From assembly GCF_003130585.1 (NCBI RefSeq), contig NZ_QFKX01000007.1, positions 31,578-95,577 on the forward strand: a stretch of 64,000 nucleotides of DNA, read 5' to 3'. Under the pieces are notes generated by a model. The model worked only from the letters and a program-made list of their open reading frames with translations. It searched no databases and had not been told where the DNA came from. The position numbers and the translations under genes were made by a program. Below, piece after piece: positions 46,757 to 61,933 of this stretch; position 1 is the stretch's first letter, and each line of letters begins with the position of its first letter. The DNA comes from Brachybacterium endophyticum (GTDB taxonomy: Bacteria; Actinomycetota; Actinomycetes; Actinomycetales; Dermabacteraceae).

Positions 46757-47376
46757 GACAGCCAGTCGCCCTGGGCGTTCTCGATCTCGGCGCCGATCGT
46801 GGTGTCCGGGCCGTGCCCGGTGTGCACGATCGTCTCCGGCGGCAGCGCGAACAGGCGCGTGCGGATCGACTCCTCGATCGTCGGGCGGTCGGAGTAGGAG
46901 CGCCCGGTCGCGCCCGGCCCGCCTTCGAACAGGGTGTCACCGGTGAACACGCAGTCCATGGCGGCCACCCGGTAGCAGACGGAGCCGGGGGAGTGCCCCG
47001 GGGTGGCGATCGCCTCGATGTCCACACCCGCCACCGTGAACTCGTCCCCGTCGGCCACGTCTCCGTCCCAGGGCAGGTCCCCGTGGGTGAGCTGCCAGAG
47101 CGCCGTGTCCTCGGGATTGAGCAGCAGCGGCGCCTCGAGCTCGGAGGAGAGCTCGGGGGCGAATCGCGAGTGGTCGTCGTGGGCGTGGGTGAGCAGGATG
47201 CCCACGCACTCCCGTTCGCCGACGAGGCCGCGGATCGCGTCGACGTCGTGCGGGGCGTCGAACACCACGCACTGCTCGTCGTCGCCGAGCACCCAGACGT
47301 TGTTCTCGACCTCGTGGGTCTCGCCGTCCAGGGTGAAGGTGCCCTGGGTGGTGGTGCGGTCGATGCGGGCGCTCAT
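46753..47376 (-). CDS. Metallo-beta-lactamase-fold hydrolase
   Basis: A 207-residue MBL-fold protein. The metal-binding motif HAHDDH is at residues 64-69, then DGDEF in the middle, [11 protein letters not shown] with the third histidine at about 126, [12 protein letters not shown] with the aspartate at about 145, and the C-terminal HTGHGPDTT histidine. It looks like a glyoxalase II-type hydrolase. It overlaps both mscR (ATGA) and the RDD gene (ATGA). In Mycobacterium tuberculosis an MBL gene (Rv2260) likewise follows mscR (Rv2259). A role in releasing formate from a mycothiol ester is inference. Confidence 0.88.
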   Translation of the reverse strand: MSARIDRTTTQGTFTLDGETHEVENNVWVLGDDEQCVVFDAPHDVDAIRGLVGERECVGILLTHAHDDHSRFAPELSSELEAPLLLNPEDTALWQLTHGDLPWDGDVADGDEFTVAGVDIEAIATPGHSPGSVCYRVAAMDCVFTGDTLFEGGPGATGRSYSDRPTIEESIRTRLFALPPETIVHTGHGPDTTIGAEIENAQGDWLS

Positions 47377-48470
47377 CGGGTCACCGCCACGGTGCGCAGG
47401 ACCTCGCCCTTGTGCAGTGAGTTCAGGGCGTCCTCGACGCCGGCGAGGTCCGTGGTGCCGGTGACGAAGCGCTCGAGGGGGAGTCGGCCCTGCAGGTAGA
47501 GGTCGGTGAGGTAGGGGAAGTCCCGCTCGGGCAGGCAGTCGCCGTACCAGGCGGACTTGAGCGAGCCGCCGCGGCTGAACACGTCGGCCAGCGGGATCGA
47601 GAGCTCCGCATCGGGGTGGGGCACGCCCACCAGCACCACGCGGCCGGCGAGGTCGCGGGCGTAGAACGCGGTCTCGTAGGTGGAGGGGAGACCCACCGCG
47701 TCGATCACGACGTCGGCTCCGAAGCCGCCGGTGAGCGCCTGGACCTTCTCGACGATCTGGTCGCGGTCGAGGTCCTTGGTGTTGATCGTGTGGGTCGCGC
47801 CGAGGTCCTTCCCGGCCTGCAGCTTCTCCTCGACGATGTCGAGGCCGATCACCGTGGTGGCCCCGGCGAGCACGGCGCCCGCGATCGCGGCGCTGCCGAC
47901 GCCACCCAGGCCGATGACGGCCACGGACTCGCCGCGGCGGACCTCACCGGTGTTCAGGGCGGCGCCCAGGCCGGCCATCAGACCGCAGCCCAGCAGTCCG
48001 GCCACCTCGGGGCGAGCCTCCTCGGAGACCTTCGTGCACTGCTTCTCGTGGACCAGGGTCTTCTCGCTGAACGCGCCGATGCCGAGTGCGGCCTCGAGCG
48101 CGGTGCCGTCCTCCAGCGTCATCTGCTGGGAGGCGTTGTGGGTGTCGAAGCAGTACTCCTGCTCGCCGCGGCGACACGCGCGGCAGTCACCGCACACGGC
48201 GCGCCAGTTGAGCACCACGAAGTCCCCTTCGGCCACGTGGGTGACGTCCTCGCCGATGGCGGAGACCCGGCCGGCGGCCTCGTGGCCCAGCAGGAACGGG
48301 AAGTCGTCGGAGACGGCCCCGTCGCGGTAGGCGAGGTCGGTGTGGCACACCCCGCAGGCCTCGATGTCGACGATCACGTCGTTCGGGCCCGGGTCGGGGA
48401 TGACGATATCGGTGAGCTCGGCGGGTTCGTTCGCACGCCGGGCGATGACGCCCTTCACGGTCGTGGGCAT
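47373..48470 (-). CDS. mscR: S-(hydroxymethyl)mycothiol dehydrogenase
   Basis: A 365-residue zinc-containing class III-like alcohol dehydrogenase that oxidises the formaldehyde adduct of mycothiol. Catalytic zinc ligands are Cys39 and His63 ([19 protein letters not shown]); structural zinc cysteines are at about 93, 96, 99 and 107. The NAD motif is [13 protein letters not shown] near residue 200. AAGGAG lies eight bases before the ATG at 48470. It heads a three-gene operon. Mycothiol is an actinobacterial thiol, so this gene supports the taxonomic assignment. It is divergent from pheS. Confidence 0.95.
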   Translation of the reverse strand: MPTTVKGVIARRANEPAELTDIVIPDPGPNDVIVDIEACGVCHTDLAYRDGAVSDDFPFLLGHEAAGRVSAIGEDVTHVAEGDFVVLNWRAVCGDCRACRRGEQEYCFDTHNASQQMTLEDGTALEAALGIGAFSEKTLVHEKQCTKVSEEARPEVAGLLGCGLMAGLGAALNTGEVRRGESVAVIGLGGVGSAAIAGAVLAGATTVIGLDIVEEKLQAGKDLGATHTINTKDLDRDQIVEKVQALTGGFGADVVIDAVGLPSTYETAFYARDLAGRVVLVGVPHPDAELSIPLADVFSRGGSLKSAWYGDCLPERDFPYLTDLYLQGRLPLERFVTGTTDLAGVEDALNSLHKGEVLRTVAVTR

Positions 48471-48640
48471 GGTGAGGCTCCTTCCGGGGGAACAGAACTC
48501 TGTCCCTGCCAGCCTATACGGGCGCCTGGACGGCGTCTGCGAGTGCTGGCGGCGCACGTGCTCGGGCCCCGACGGGCAGCAGTCATGACCCGCATCCCGC
48601 GGTGGTGGTGGAGCCGTCGGCGCGCCCCGGCCGGGCCTCC

Positions 48641-48646
48641 TAGAAT
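48641..48646 (+). promoter_or_regulatory. pheS-pheT -10 candidate
   Basis: TAGAAT is a good -10 match about 77 bases upstream of the pheS start. No clear -35 box is seen at the expected distance. The gap to mscR otherwise shows no gene. Confidence 0.4.
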
Positions 48647-48722
48647 GGTCGGCGGTGCGCACGGGCCGACGTGCCCGGTGCGCCCTGCCCCACCAGCCGC
48701 CCACCGGACGAAAGCGATCCCC

Positions 48723-49853
48723 GTGTCCGAGACACCTCCCAGCCCCGAGACCGCGGGCGCCGCGGACCCCGAGGCCGTCACCATCGACGAGCCCACCATC
48801 GGCGCCGCCGTCGACGCCGCACTCGCCGCGATCGCCGGGGCCACCACCACCGCCGAGCTGAAGCAGGTGCGGATCGATCACGTGGGCGATGCCAGCGTGC
48901 TCTCGCGCGCCAACGCCTCGATCCGTGACCTGCCCAAGGACCAGAAGGCCGCCGCCGGGAAGCTGGTCGGCCAGTCCAAGGGGCGCGTGCAGAAGGCCCT
49001 CGCCGCCCGACAGGACGAGCTCGCCGCCGCGGAGGAGGAGGCCGCCCTCGCCGAGGAGACGGTCGACGTCACGGTGCCCGTGGATCGCCGTCCGCGCGGC
49101 TCCCGCCACCCGCTGCGCACCCTGCAGGACCGCATCGAGGACTTCTTCGTCGGCATCGGCTGGGAGATCGCCGAAGGACCCGAGATCGAGACGGTCTGGT
49201 ACAACTTCGATGCGCTGAACGCCGAGGCCAACCACCCCTCGCGATCGCCGCAGGACACCCTCTACGTGGCGCCGGAGGACTCCGGGCTGCTGCTGCGCAC
49301 CCAGACCTCCCCGGTGCAGATCCGCGCGATGCTCGAGCGCGGCGCACCGCTGTACATCGCGTGCCCCGGTACCGTCTACCGGGCCGACGAGTTCGACGCC
49401 ACCCACTCGCCGATGTTCAACCAGATCGAGGGCCTGGCGATCGACAAGAACCTGACCATGGCGAACCTGGTGGGCACGCTCGACGCCTTCGCCGCCGCCA
49501 TCTTCGGCGGTCGCCCCGTCACCCGCCTGCGCCCCAACCACTTCCCCTTCACCGAGCCCAGCGCCGAGATGGACTTCCGCTGCTTCAGCTGCGACGCGCG
49601 GCTGGGGCTCGACCACGACGCCGACCCGGAGTGCCGTGTGTGCGGCGGCACCGGATGGATCGAGATGGGCGGCTGCGGGATGGTCCACCCCGACGTGCTG
49701 CGCTCGGCGGGCGTGGACCCCGAGGAGTACCAGGGCTTCGCCTTCGGACTCGGGATCGAGCGCATCCTCATGCTGCGCAACGGCGTCGCGGACATGCACG
49801 ACATGGTGGAGGGCGACGTCCGCTTCTCCCAGCACTACGGGACGGAGATCTGA
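48723..49853 (+). CDS. pheS: Phenylalanine-tRNA ligase alpha subunit
   Basis: A 376-residue class II synthetase subunit. The N-terminal 110 residues form the coiled-coil tRNA-binding arm, including [12 protein letters not shown] after it as part of motif 1, [12 protein letters not shown] (motif 2-type), [20 protein letters not shown], and [18 protein letters not shown] (motif 3). A four-cysteine insertion (Cys287, 290, 304 and 307 in [13 protein letters not shown] and CRVCGGTGW) occurs before [11 protein letters not shown], unlike E. coli PheS; it could hold zinc. The start is GTG at 48723 with no strong ribosome-binding site. pheT starts one base past the stop. Confidence 0.96.
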   Translation: MSETPPSPETAGAADPEAVTIDEPTIGAAVDAALAAIAGATTTAELKQVRIDHVGDASVLSRANASIRDLPKDQKAAAGKLVGQSKGRVQKALAARQDELAAAEEEAALAEETVDVTVPVDRRPRGSRHPLRTLQDRIEDFFVGIGWEIAEGPEIETVWYNFDALNAEANHPSRSPQDTLYVAPEDSGLLLRTQTSPVQIRAMLERGAPLYIACPGTVYRADEFDATHSPMFNQIEGLAIDKNLTMANLVGTLDAFAAAIFGGRPVTRLRPNHFPFTEPSAEMDFRCFSCDARLGLDHDADPECRVCGGTGWIEMGGCGMVHPDVLRSAGVDPEEYQGFAFGLGIERILMLRNGVADMHDMVEGDVRFSQHYGTEI

Positions 49854-49854
49854 G

Positions 49855-52440
49855 ATGCCCCGCATTCCGCTCACCTGGCTCGGCCAGCACGTCGCCCTGC
49901 CCGAGGACGCCTCGGCCCAGCAGGTCGCCACGGACCTCTCGCGCGTCGGCCTCGAGGAGGAGGCGATCTTCGGCGCCCAGGTCACCGGGCCGCTCGTCGT
50001 CGGTCGCGTCCTGGACCTGGTCAAGGAGCCGCAGAAGAACGGCAAGACCATCAACTGGTGCCGCGTGGACGTGGGACCCGAGCACAACGAGGCCGAGGAC
50101 TCCCCGAAGGATCCCCAGCCCGGCGAGGAGCGTCCCAGCCGCGGGATCATCTGCGGGGCGCACAACTTCGTCGAGGGCGACCTTGTGGTCGTCTCCCTGC
50201 CCGGCACCGTGCTGCCCGGGCCCTTCCCGATCGCCGCGCGCAAGACCTACGGCCACGTCTCCGACGGCATGATCTGCTCGGGCGACGAGCTGGGGCTCGG
50301 ACCGGATCCCGACGGCGAGGACGGCATCATCGTGCTGGGCCGCGGCCACGCCCGGGGTCTCACCGGTGAGCCCGGTGACGACGCGATCTCCCTGCTGGGT
50401 CTCGGCGAGGAGGTCGTCGAGATCAACGTGACCCCGGACCGCGGATACGCCTTCTCGATGCGCGGCGTGGCGCGGGAGTACTCCCACGCCACCGGCGCCG
50501 CCTTCACCGACCCGGTGAGCACGATCGAGGTGCCCACTGCCGACGGCGACGGCATCGCCGTCCAGCTGGCCGACGAGGCGCCCGTCCAGGGCCGCGACGG
50601 GTGCACGCGCTTCGTCGCCCAGGAGGTCTCCGGCATCGACACCGAGGCAGCGACGCCGCGCTGGATGCAGCAGCGCCTCATCCTCGCCGGGATGCGTCCC
50701 ATCTCGCTGATCGTCGACGTCACCAACTACGTCATGCTCGACCTCGGCCAGCCCCTGCACGCCTACGACGCGGCCGAGCTCGTCGGCCCGGTCACCGTGC
50801 GCCGCGCCCACCCCGGCGAGAAGCTCGAGACCCTCGACGACAAGCCGCGCGCGCTCGACCCCGAGGACCTCGTGATCGCCGACGCCGGCGGCAGCGGGGA
50901 CCGGGCCATCGGGATCGCGGGCGTCATGGGCGGCGCCTCGACCGAGGTCTCGTCGAGCACCCGGGACGTGGTCCTGGAGGCGGCGACCTTCGACACCGTC
51001 AGCGTGGCGCGGTCCGCGCGGCGCCACCGCCTGCCCAGCGAGGCCTCCAAGCGCTTCGAGCGCGGTGTGGACCCGCTGCTCCCGGCCGTCGCCGTCACCA
51101 GGGCCGCCGGGCTGCTCGCCGAGCACGGGGGCGGCACGGTCTCCGCCTCCCGCACCGACGTCGGCGAGGTGGCTGCGCGCGAGCCGATCGCCTTCGAGGT
51201 CGACGCCCCCGCCGCCCTCGTCGGCATCGACTACACCCCCGAGCAGGTTCGCGAATCCCTCGAGGCGATCGGCTGCACGGTGGACGGCGAGGCCGTCGCC
51301 GGCGGCACCCTCGTGGTCACGCCGCCCTCCTGGCGGGGCGACCTGGTGATCCGCGAGGACCTCATCGAGGAGATCGCCCGCCTGGTGGGCTACGAGAAGA
51401 TCCCCTCGATCCTTCCGCAGGCCCCCGGCGGCCGTGGCCTCACGCGTGCCCAGCAGGCCCGTCGCCACGCCGCCCGGGCGTTCGCCGAGGCCGGGCTCAG
51501 CGAGGTCACCTCTCTGCCCTTCGTCCCCGCGTCCGTGTTCGACACCCTCGGGTACGGCGCCGACGACGAGCGTCGCGAGGCCGTGCGGCTGCTGAACCCC
51601 CTCGCGGAGGACGAGCCGCTGCTGCGGACCAGGCTCCTGCAGACGCTGCTGCCCGTGGCGCGCCGCAACCTGGGACGCGGACAGGACTCGCTGGCCCTGT
51701 TCGAGCTGGGCGCGGTCTCCCGCGCCGCCCGCGGGCGCATCGAGGAGCTGCCCGCGGCGCAGCGTCCTACCCCGGCTCAGCTGCAGCAGGTCGACGAGGC
51801 GATGCCCGCACAGACCCGCCACCTCGCTGCCGTTCTCGGCGGGACCGTCGGGCCGGCCTCCTGGTGGGGTGCCCCCGAGCAGTGGCACTGGGCCGCGGCG
51901 ATCGACCTCGCGCAGCGCGCGGCTGCCGCGGTCGGCGCCCGTGTGGAGGTGCGTCAGCGCGAACAGGCTCCCTTCCATCCCGGGCGATGCGCCGAGCTGT
52001 TCCTCGAGGACGGCACGGTGATCGGTCACGCCGGCGAGCTGCACCCGAAGGTCGTCAAGGCCTTCGACCTGCCCGCGCGCACGAGCGCTCTCGAGCTCGA
52101 CCTCGAGGCGGTCATCGTCTCGGCCCCGGCCGTGGTCGAGGCCGAGCCGGTCTCCACCTACCCGCTGGCCAAGGAGGACTTCGCCTTCGTGGTCGACGAG
52201 GGTGTCCCGGCCGTCGCGGTGCAGGCCGCGATCGTCGCAGGGATCGGCGACGTGCTCGAGAGCGTGCACCTGTTCGACGTGTTCACGGGCGAGCAGGTCG
52301 GTGAGGGCAAGAAGTCGCTCGCCTTCGCCGTGCACCTGCGCTCGGAGGACGGCACCCTCTCCGCCCAGCAGATCGGTGCCGCACGTGAGCGCTGCATCGA
52401 GGCGGTCTCCCGGGCCGTCGGAGGCGTGCTGCGCGCGTGA
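49855..52440 (+). CDS. pheT: Phenylalanine-tRNA ligase beta subunit
   Basis: An 861-residue subunit that forms alpha2-beta2 with PheS. The tRNA-binding (EMAP-like) domain is at about 40-200 with [20 protein letters not shown] and [14 protein letters not shown]; the B3/B4 editing domain at about 210-410 ([51 protein letters not shown]); the B5 domain ([32 protein letters not shown]); the synthetase-like core; and the ferredoxin-fold anticodon-binding domain at about 765-861. It overlaps the GH20 remnant at its end (GTGA). Confidence 0.97.
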   Translation: MPRIPLTWLGQHVALPEDASAQQVATDLSRVGLEEEAIFGAQVTGPLVVGRVLDLVKEPQKNGKTINWCRVDVGPEHNEAEDSPKDPQPGEERPSRGIICGAHNFVEGDLVVVSLPGTVLPGPFPIAARKTYGHVSDGMICSGDELGLGPDPDGEDGIIVLGRGHARGLTGEPGDDAISLLGLGEEVVEINVTPDRGYAFSMRGVAREYSHATGAAFTDPVSTIEVPTADGDGIAVQLADEAPVQGRDGCTRFVAQEVSGIDTEAATPRWMQQRLILAGMRPISLIVDVTNYVMLDLGQPLHAYDAAELVGPVTVRRAHPGEKLETLDDKPRALDPEDLVIADAGGSGDRAIGIAGVMGGASTEVSSSTRDVVLEAATFDTVSVARSARRHRLPSEASKRFERGVDPLLPAVAVTRAAGLLAEHGGGTVSASRTDVGEVAAREPIAFEVDAPAALVGIDYTPEQVRESLEAIGCTVDGEAVAGGTLVVTPPSWRGDLVIREDLIEEIARLVGYEKIPSILPQAPGGRGLTRAQQARRHAARAFAEAGLSEVTSLPFVPASVFDTLGYGADDERREAVRLLNPLAEDEPLLRTRLLQTLLPVARRNLGRGQDSLALFELGAVSRAARGRIEELPAAQRPTPAQLQQVDEAMPAQTRHLAAVLGGTVGPASWWGAPEQWHWAAAIDLAQRAAAAVGARVEVRQREQAPFHPGRCAELFLEDGTVIGHAGELHPKVVKAFDLPARTSALELDLEAVIVSAPAVVEAEPVSTYPLAKEDFAFVVDEGVPAVAVQAAIVAGIGDVLESVHLFDVFTGEQVGEGKKSLAFAVHLRSEDGTLSAQQIGAARERCIEAVSRAVGGVLRA

Positions 52441-52628
52441 CGGGCGCACGGTCGGGGCTCGGCACGGCACGCTATGTCGGGCTGAGCCTCGACGTCGCCC
52501 GCAAGCCGTTCTCGGCCGACGGTGTCCGTGGTCTGCTCGCGCGTCTGGGAGAGCTCGGCTTCACCGCCCTGCACCTGCACCTGACGGAGACCGGCCGGGT
52601 CGCCGTGCGCCTGGCATCCGATGTTTGA
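52437..52628 (+). pseudogene. Truncated GH20 beta-hexosaminidase-like fragment
   Basis: A 63-residue reading frame that starts with GTG overlapping the pheT stop (GTGA). YVGLSLDVARKPFSADGVRGLL, then LGELGFTALHLHLTETG, matches the start of the GH20 catalytic barrel, where the family reads xxLDVARHFF and the LHLHLTDD motif. The rest of the enzyme (about 300 residues) is missing, and the frame ends in TGA within an AT-rich sequence. It may be a decayed gene or a fragment left by a rearrangement. Alternatively it may be an unusually short expressed protein coupled to pheT. The GH20 similarity is from memory. Confidence 0.55.
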
Positions 52629-52755
52629 TTCGTAAAACGATTCGCAATCGGTGTCATCTCCGCTGATCAGCTCCCGGGCCGGGCGATGTTCGCCCACCCC
52701 CTCCCGGCGGCGTCGGTTCGCACTCCCGGGGCTTCGGAGGGCCGGGGAACGGCCG

Positions 52756-52787
52756 TGCATGCGTGAGTATGCATTCTCTTGTATAGT
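52756..52787 (+). promoter_or_regulatory. argC promoter with ARG-box-like palindrome, leaderless
   Basis: TGCAT and ATGCA (52756-52760 and 52769-52773) form an inverted repeat with an eight-base gap, an 18-base element like an ArgR box. TATAGT (52782-52787) is a good -10 box, and the argC ATG follows seven bases later. ArgR is encoded inside the same cluster. No ribosome-binding site precedes argC. Confidence 0.6.
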
Positions 52788-52794
52788 TGTACGC

Positions 52795-53940
52795 ATGCAG
52801 TCGGAAGCCCTCTCCACGTCCACCCCGGTCGATCCCGCGCACCAGGCGGCCGCGCGCCGCCGGGTCGCCGTCGTCGGCGCCTCGGGGTACGCGGGCGGGG
52901 AGACCCTGCGGCTGCTCGCGGACCACCCTCTGCTCGACGTGGTGACCGTGACCGCGCACTCGAGCGTCGGCAAGCGCCTGAGCGAGGTCGCACCCCACGT
53001 ACATCTCGAGCACGACCTCGAGCTCGTCGACACCACGGCCGAGAACCTCGCCGGACACGACGTCGTGGTCCTCGCCCTCCCGCACGGCCAGTCCGGGGAG
53101 ATCGCTGCTCGGCTGCGGGTGGATGACCCCGACGTCCTCGTGGTGGACCTGGGCGCGGACCACCGCCTGGAGAGCGCGCGCGACTGGGCGGACTACTACG
53201 CGGGCGAGCACTCGGGCACGTGGACCTACGGGATGCCCGAGCTGCCTCTGCACGAGACCGCGGGATCGCGGCCGGCAGCGACGACTGCCCGGCGTCAGCG
53301 GGACCTCCTGCAGGACGCGCGCGAGATCGCGGTCCCCGGCTGCAATGCCACCGCCGTCACCTTCGCGCTGGCTCCGCTGGTCCGCGCCGGACTCGTGGAC
53401 CCCTCCGCCCTCAGCGCGGTGCTCCCGGTCGGCTACTCGGGTGCGGGCCGCAGTGCCAAGCAGCACCTCCTGTTCGCCGAGGCCGGCGGTGGTGCCGCGC
53501 CCTACGGCATCGGCGGGACCCACCGTCACATCCCGGAGATCCTGCAGAACCTGCGGCGCGCTTCCGGCGTCTTCGACGCCCGCCTCACCTTCACCCCCGT
53601 GCTGGTCCCGATGACCAGGGGTATCCTCGCCGTCATCACCGCGCCGGCCGGCGACGGGGTCACCGAGCAGGACCTGCTCGACGCGCTCGGTTCGGACTAC
53701 GCCGACGAACCCTTCGTCGACGTCCTGCCCGCGGGCCGTGTCCCCTCCACCCAGCAGGTGCTCGGTGCGAACACGGTGCGTCTGGGGGCCACCGTCGACC
53801 GACGCAGCGGGCAGGTCACCGTCCTCAGCGCGATCGACAACCTCGTCAAGGGGACCGCCGGCGCCGCCGTGCAGTCGACGAACCTCGCGCTCGGCCTGCC
53901 CGAGACCCTGGGACTGCCCCGCACGGCCCTCGCACCCTGA
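52795..53940 (+). CDS. argC: N-acetyl-gamma-glutamyl-phosphate reductase
   Basis: A 381-residue NADPH enzyme, third step of arginine synthesis. After a 20-residue N-terminal extension, [19 protein letters not shown] is the NADP-binding loop. [25 protein letters not shown] and the catalytic cysteine in [15 protein letters not shown] are clear. A short insertion rich in Arg and Ala (about residues 157-175) precedes that site. [10 protein letters not shown] and the C-terminal NTVRLG also fit. It starts the arg cluster and seems to be leaderless. The ATG at 52795 is preferred; upstream frame has no family similarity. Confidence 0.96.
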   Translation: MQSEALSTSTPVDPAHQAAARRRVAVVGASGYAGGETLRLLADHPLLDVVTVTAHSSVGKRLSEVAPHVHLEHDLELVDTTAENLAGHDVVVLALPHGQSGEIAARLRVDDPDVLVVDLGADHRLESARDWADYYAGEHSGTWTYGMPELPLHETAGSRPAATTARRQRDLLQDAREIAVPGCNATAVTFALAPLVRAGLVDPSALSAVLPVGYSGAGRSAKQHLLFAEAGGGAAPYGIGGTHRHIPEILQNLRRASGVFDARLTFTPVLVPMTRGILAVITAPAGDGVTEQDLLDALGSDYADEPFVDVLPAGRVPSTQQVLGANTVRLGATVDRRSGQVTVLSAIDNLVKGTAGAAVQSTNLALGLPETLGLPRTALAP

Positions 53941-54014
53941 GCACACCGAGACGCCGCCCTCCGCGCGGCGACACCTCCGTCGATCCGTGCTCCGCTCCCA
54001 CACCTGGAGAACCC

Positions 54015-55184
54015 ATGTCCATCACCTTCCCGCAGGGATTCCGCGCCGCCGGGATCGCCGCCGGCCTCAAGAGCAGCGGCGCCGCGGACCTCGCCCTCGT
54101 CGTCAGCGACGGTCCCCTCGACGTCGCCGCTGCCGTCTTCACCGCCAACCGGGTCCAGGCCGCGCCCGTGCAGTGGTCCCGCCAGGCCGTGGCAGACGGC
54201 CGCGCCCGCGCGGTGATCCTGAACTCCGGGGGAGCCAACGCCTGCACCGGCCCCGACGGCTTCGCCGACACCCACCGCACGGCGGAGCACGTCGGCGCGC
54301 TCCTCGAGCTCTCCGCCCAGGACGTGCTGGTGTGCTCGACGGGCCTGATCGGCGAGCGGCTCCCGATGGACGCCCTGCTGGGCGGGGCGCTCACCGCGCG
54401 CGACGCCCTGGAGGGAGGCGCATCGGCCGGCGCGGACGCCGCGCGAGCGATCATGACCACCGACACCGTCGAGAAGACCGCAACGGCGACCACCCCCTCG
54501 GGGGCGCGCGTCGGCGGGATGGCCAAGGGCGCCGGCATGCTCGCGCCCCAGCTGGCGACCATGCTCGTCGTGCTCACCACGGATGCGGTCGTCGATGCGG
54601 CCACGGCCGACGAGGCGCTACGCAGCGCCACCTCCACGACGTTCGACCGGGTGGATTCCGATGCCTGCATGTCCACCAACGACACCGTGATCCTGCTGGC
54701 CTCCGGGGCGAGCGGCGTCGAGACCACCGCCGAGGAGCTCACCGACGCACTGCGCCAGGTCAGCTCGGAGCTCGCCCGCTCCCTGGTCGCCGACGCCGAG
54801 GGCGCGAGCCACGACGTGCACGTGGTCGTCACCGGGGCCGGCACCGAGGGCGCCGCGCTCGCCGTCGCCCGCGAGATCGCCCGCTCGAACCTGGTGAAGG
54901 CGGCGATCTTCGGCAACGACCCCAACTGGGGACGGATCGTCGCCGCCGCCGGCTGCGTCCCCGAGTCGGTCGCACCCTTCGACCCCGCCCGCCTGGGCGT
55001 GCGCGTCAACGGCGTCCAGGTGTGCCGGGACGGCGGCGCCCACGAGGACCGCTCGACGGTCGACATGACCCCGCGCGAGACCCTCATCGAGGTCGACCTC
55101 GGCGCGGGCACGGCCAAGGGCGACATCTGGACCAACGACCTCACCCACGACTACGTCGAAGAGAACAGCGCGTACTCCTCATGA
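54015..55184 (+). CDS. argJ: Bifunctional ornithine acetyltransferase/N-acetylglutamate synthase
   Basis: A 389-residue self-cleaving enzyme that transfers acetyl groups from acetylornithine to glutamate. The autoprocessing site lies between Ala and Thr in [12 protein letters not shown], preceded by the conserved GMAKGAG. Other markers are [12 protein letters not shown] near the start, [23 protein letters not shown] and [15 protein letters not shown]. It starts at ATG 54015, 74 bases after argC, and overlaps argB by four bases (ATGA). Confidence 0.97.
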   Translation: MSITFPQGFRAAGIAAGLKSSGAADLALVVSDGPLDVAAAVFTANRVQAAPVQWSRQAVADGRARAVILNSGGANACTGPDGFADTHRTAEHVGALLELSAQDVLVCSTGLIGERLPMDALLGGALTARDALEGGASAGADAARAIMTTDTVEKTATATTPSGARVGGMAKGAGMLAPQLATMLVVLTTDAVVDAATADEALRSATSTTFDRVDSDACMSTNDTVILLASGASGVETTAEELTDALRQVSSELARSLVADAEGASHDVHVVVTGAGTEGAALAVAREIARSNLVKAAIFGNDPNWGRIVAAAGCVPESVAPFDPARLGVRVNGVQVCRDGGAHEDRSTVDMTPRETLIEVDLGAGTAKGDIWTNDLTHDYVEENSAYSS

Positions 55185-56117
55185 CCCCAGCAGCCTCCAA
55201 GAACCCGCTGACGGACCTCACACCCGCCCAGGCAGACGCCCGCGCGAAGGCCGAGATCCTCATCGAGGCACTGCCGTGGATGCAGCGCTTCATGGGGAAG
55301 ATCGTCGTGGTCAAGTACGGCGGCAACGCGATGATCGACGACGAGCTGCGTCGCGCCTTCGCGGCCGACATGGTCTTCATGCGTCAGGCCGGGATCCACG
55401 TCGTCGTGGTCCACGGCGGCGGGCCCCAGATCAACACGATGCTGGAGCGCGTCGGCGTCACCAGCGAGTTCCGTGCCGGTCTCCGTGTCACCGACGAGCA
55501 GACGATGGAGATCGTGCGCATGGTGCTCGTCGGCCAGGTCGGACGGGAGCTGGTGGGACTCGTCAACGAGCACGGCCCTTACGCGATCGGGATGTCCGGG
55601 GAGGACGCCCGGCTGTTCGCCGCCCGTCGGCGCGGAGCGGTCGTCGACGGCGAGGAGATGGACCTGGGCCACGTCGGCGCCGTCACCCAGGTGCGACCCG
55701 AGTCCATTCAGGACCTGCTGGACGCGGGGCGCATCCCGGTGGTCTCCTCCATCGCCCCCGAGATCGACGAGGACGGCCGCCCCACGGGGGCGGTGCTGAA
55801 CATCAACGCCGACCTCGCGGCCGCCGCACTCGCGGCCGGGCTGGACGCGGAGAAGCTCGTGGTGCTCACCGACGTCGAGGGCCTGTACCGCGACTGGCCG
55901 GACCGCGACTCGCTGATCCCCGAGATCACCGCGAGCGATCTGCGGGAGATGCTGCCCTCGCTGACGGCGGGCATGATCCCCAAGGCCGAGTCACTGCTGG
56001 ATGCCGTGGACGCAGGCGTGCGCACCGCGGCGATGACCGACGGCAGGATCGCCCACGCGGTCCTGCTCGAGGTGTTCACCGCGAAGGGCGTGGGCACGAT
56101 GGTGAGGAGGGACGACT

Positions 56118-56125
<8 letters not shown>
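55181..56125 (+). CDS. argB: Acetylglutamate kinase
   Basis: A 314-residue amino-acid kinase. [19 protein letters not shown] is the phosphate-binding region, [14 protein letters not shown] follows, [17 protein letters not shown] contains conserved residues, [13 protein letters not shown] and [14 protein letters not shown] are later motifs. In organisms using the argJ route this kinase is often inhibited by arginine; an N-terminal helix of about 30 residues ([25 protein letters not shown]) is consistent with the hexameric, arginine-sensitive type. It overlaps argD by eight bases. Confidence 0.97.
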
Positions 56126-58997
<2,872 letters not shown>

Positions 58998-59078
58998 GCC
59001 ACGGACGACGCGGGGGAGAATGACCCCCGGCGTCCTCATCGGTTCCCACCGACACCCGACTTCGAAGGAGCACCACTC

Positions 59079-61762
<2,684 letters not shown>

Positions 61763-61768
61763 GCCGGA

Positions 61769-61799
61769 CGCCCACGCGCGGCATCACCGCGCGTGGGCG
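61769..61799 (+). terminator. Terminator of the arg operon
   Basis: CGCCCACGCGCGG (61769-61781) and CCGCGCGTGGGCG (61787-61799) form a perfect 13-bp stem with a five-base loop, just after the argH stop codon. Confidence 0.85.
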
Positions 61800-61933
61800 G
61801 AAACCCGGTCGCGGGGCACGACCGGACTGGGGGAGAATGGACGGCGGGCGCCCGGGACCGGACGCTCGCATTCAGATCCGTACGCCTCTCCCGCACGGGA
61901 GGGTCGGATCACCCGGACGAGAGGACCTGATCG

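Noticed and set aside
48471..50243. Upstream extension of the mscR frame
   Set aside because: mscR begins at 48470 with AAGGAG. The extension is antisense to pheS and has no family match.
49768..52470. 900-codon frame antisense to pheT
   Set aside because: Arises from codon bias of pheT on the other strand. It has no recognisable domain or ribosome-binding site, and pheT is certain.
52629..52755. Second regulatory palindrome (CGATT-CGC-AATCG) after the GH20 fragment
   Set aside because: Arms of only five bases in a short AT-rich segment; too weak to call an operator without conservation data.
61800..61933. T-box riboswitch in front of tyrS
   Set aside because: The leader is short (about 170 bases) and I see no T-box sequence (TGGNACCGCG-like) or specifier arrangement; only one small hairpin is present.
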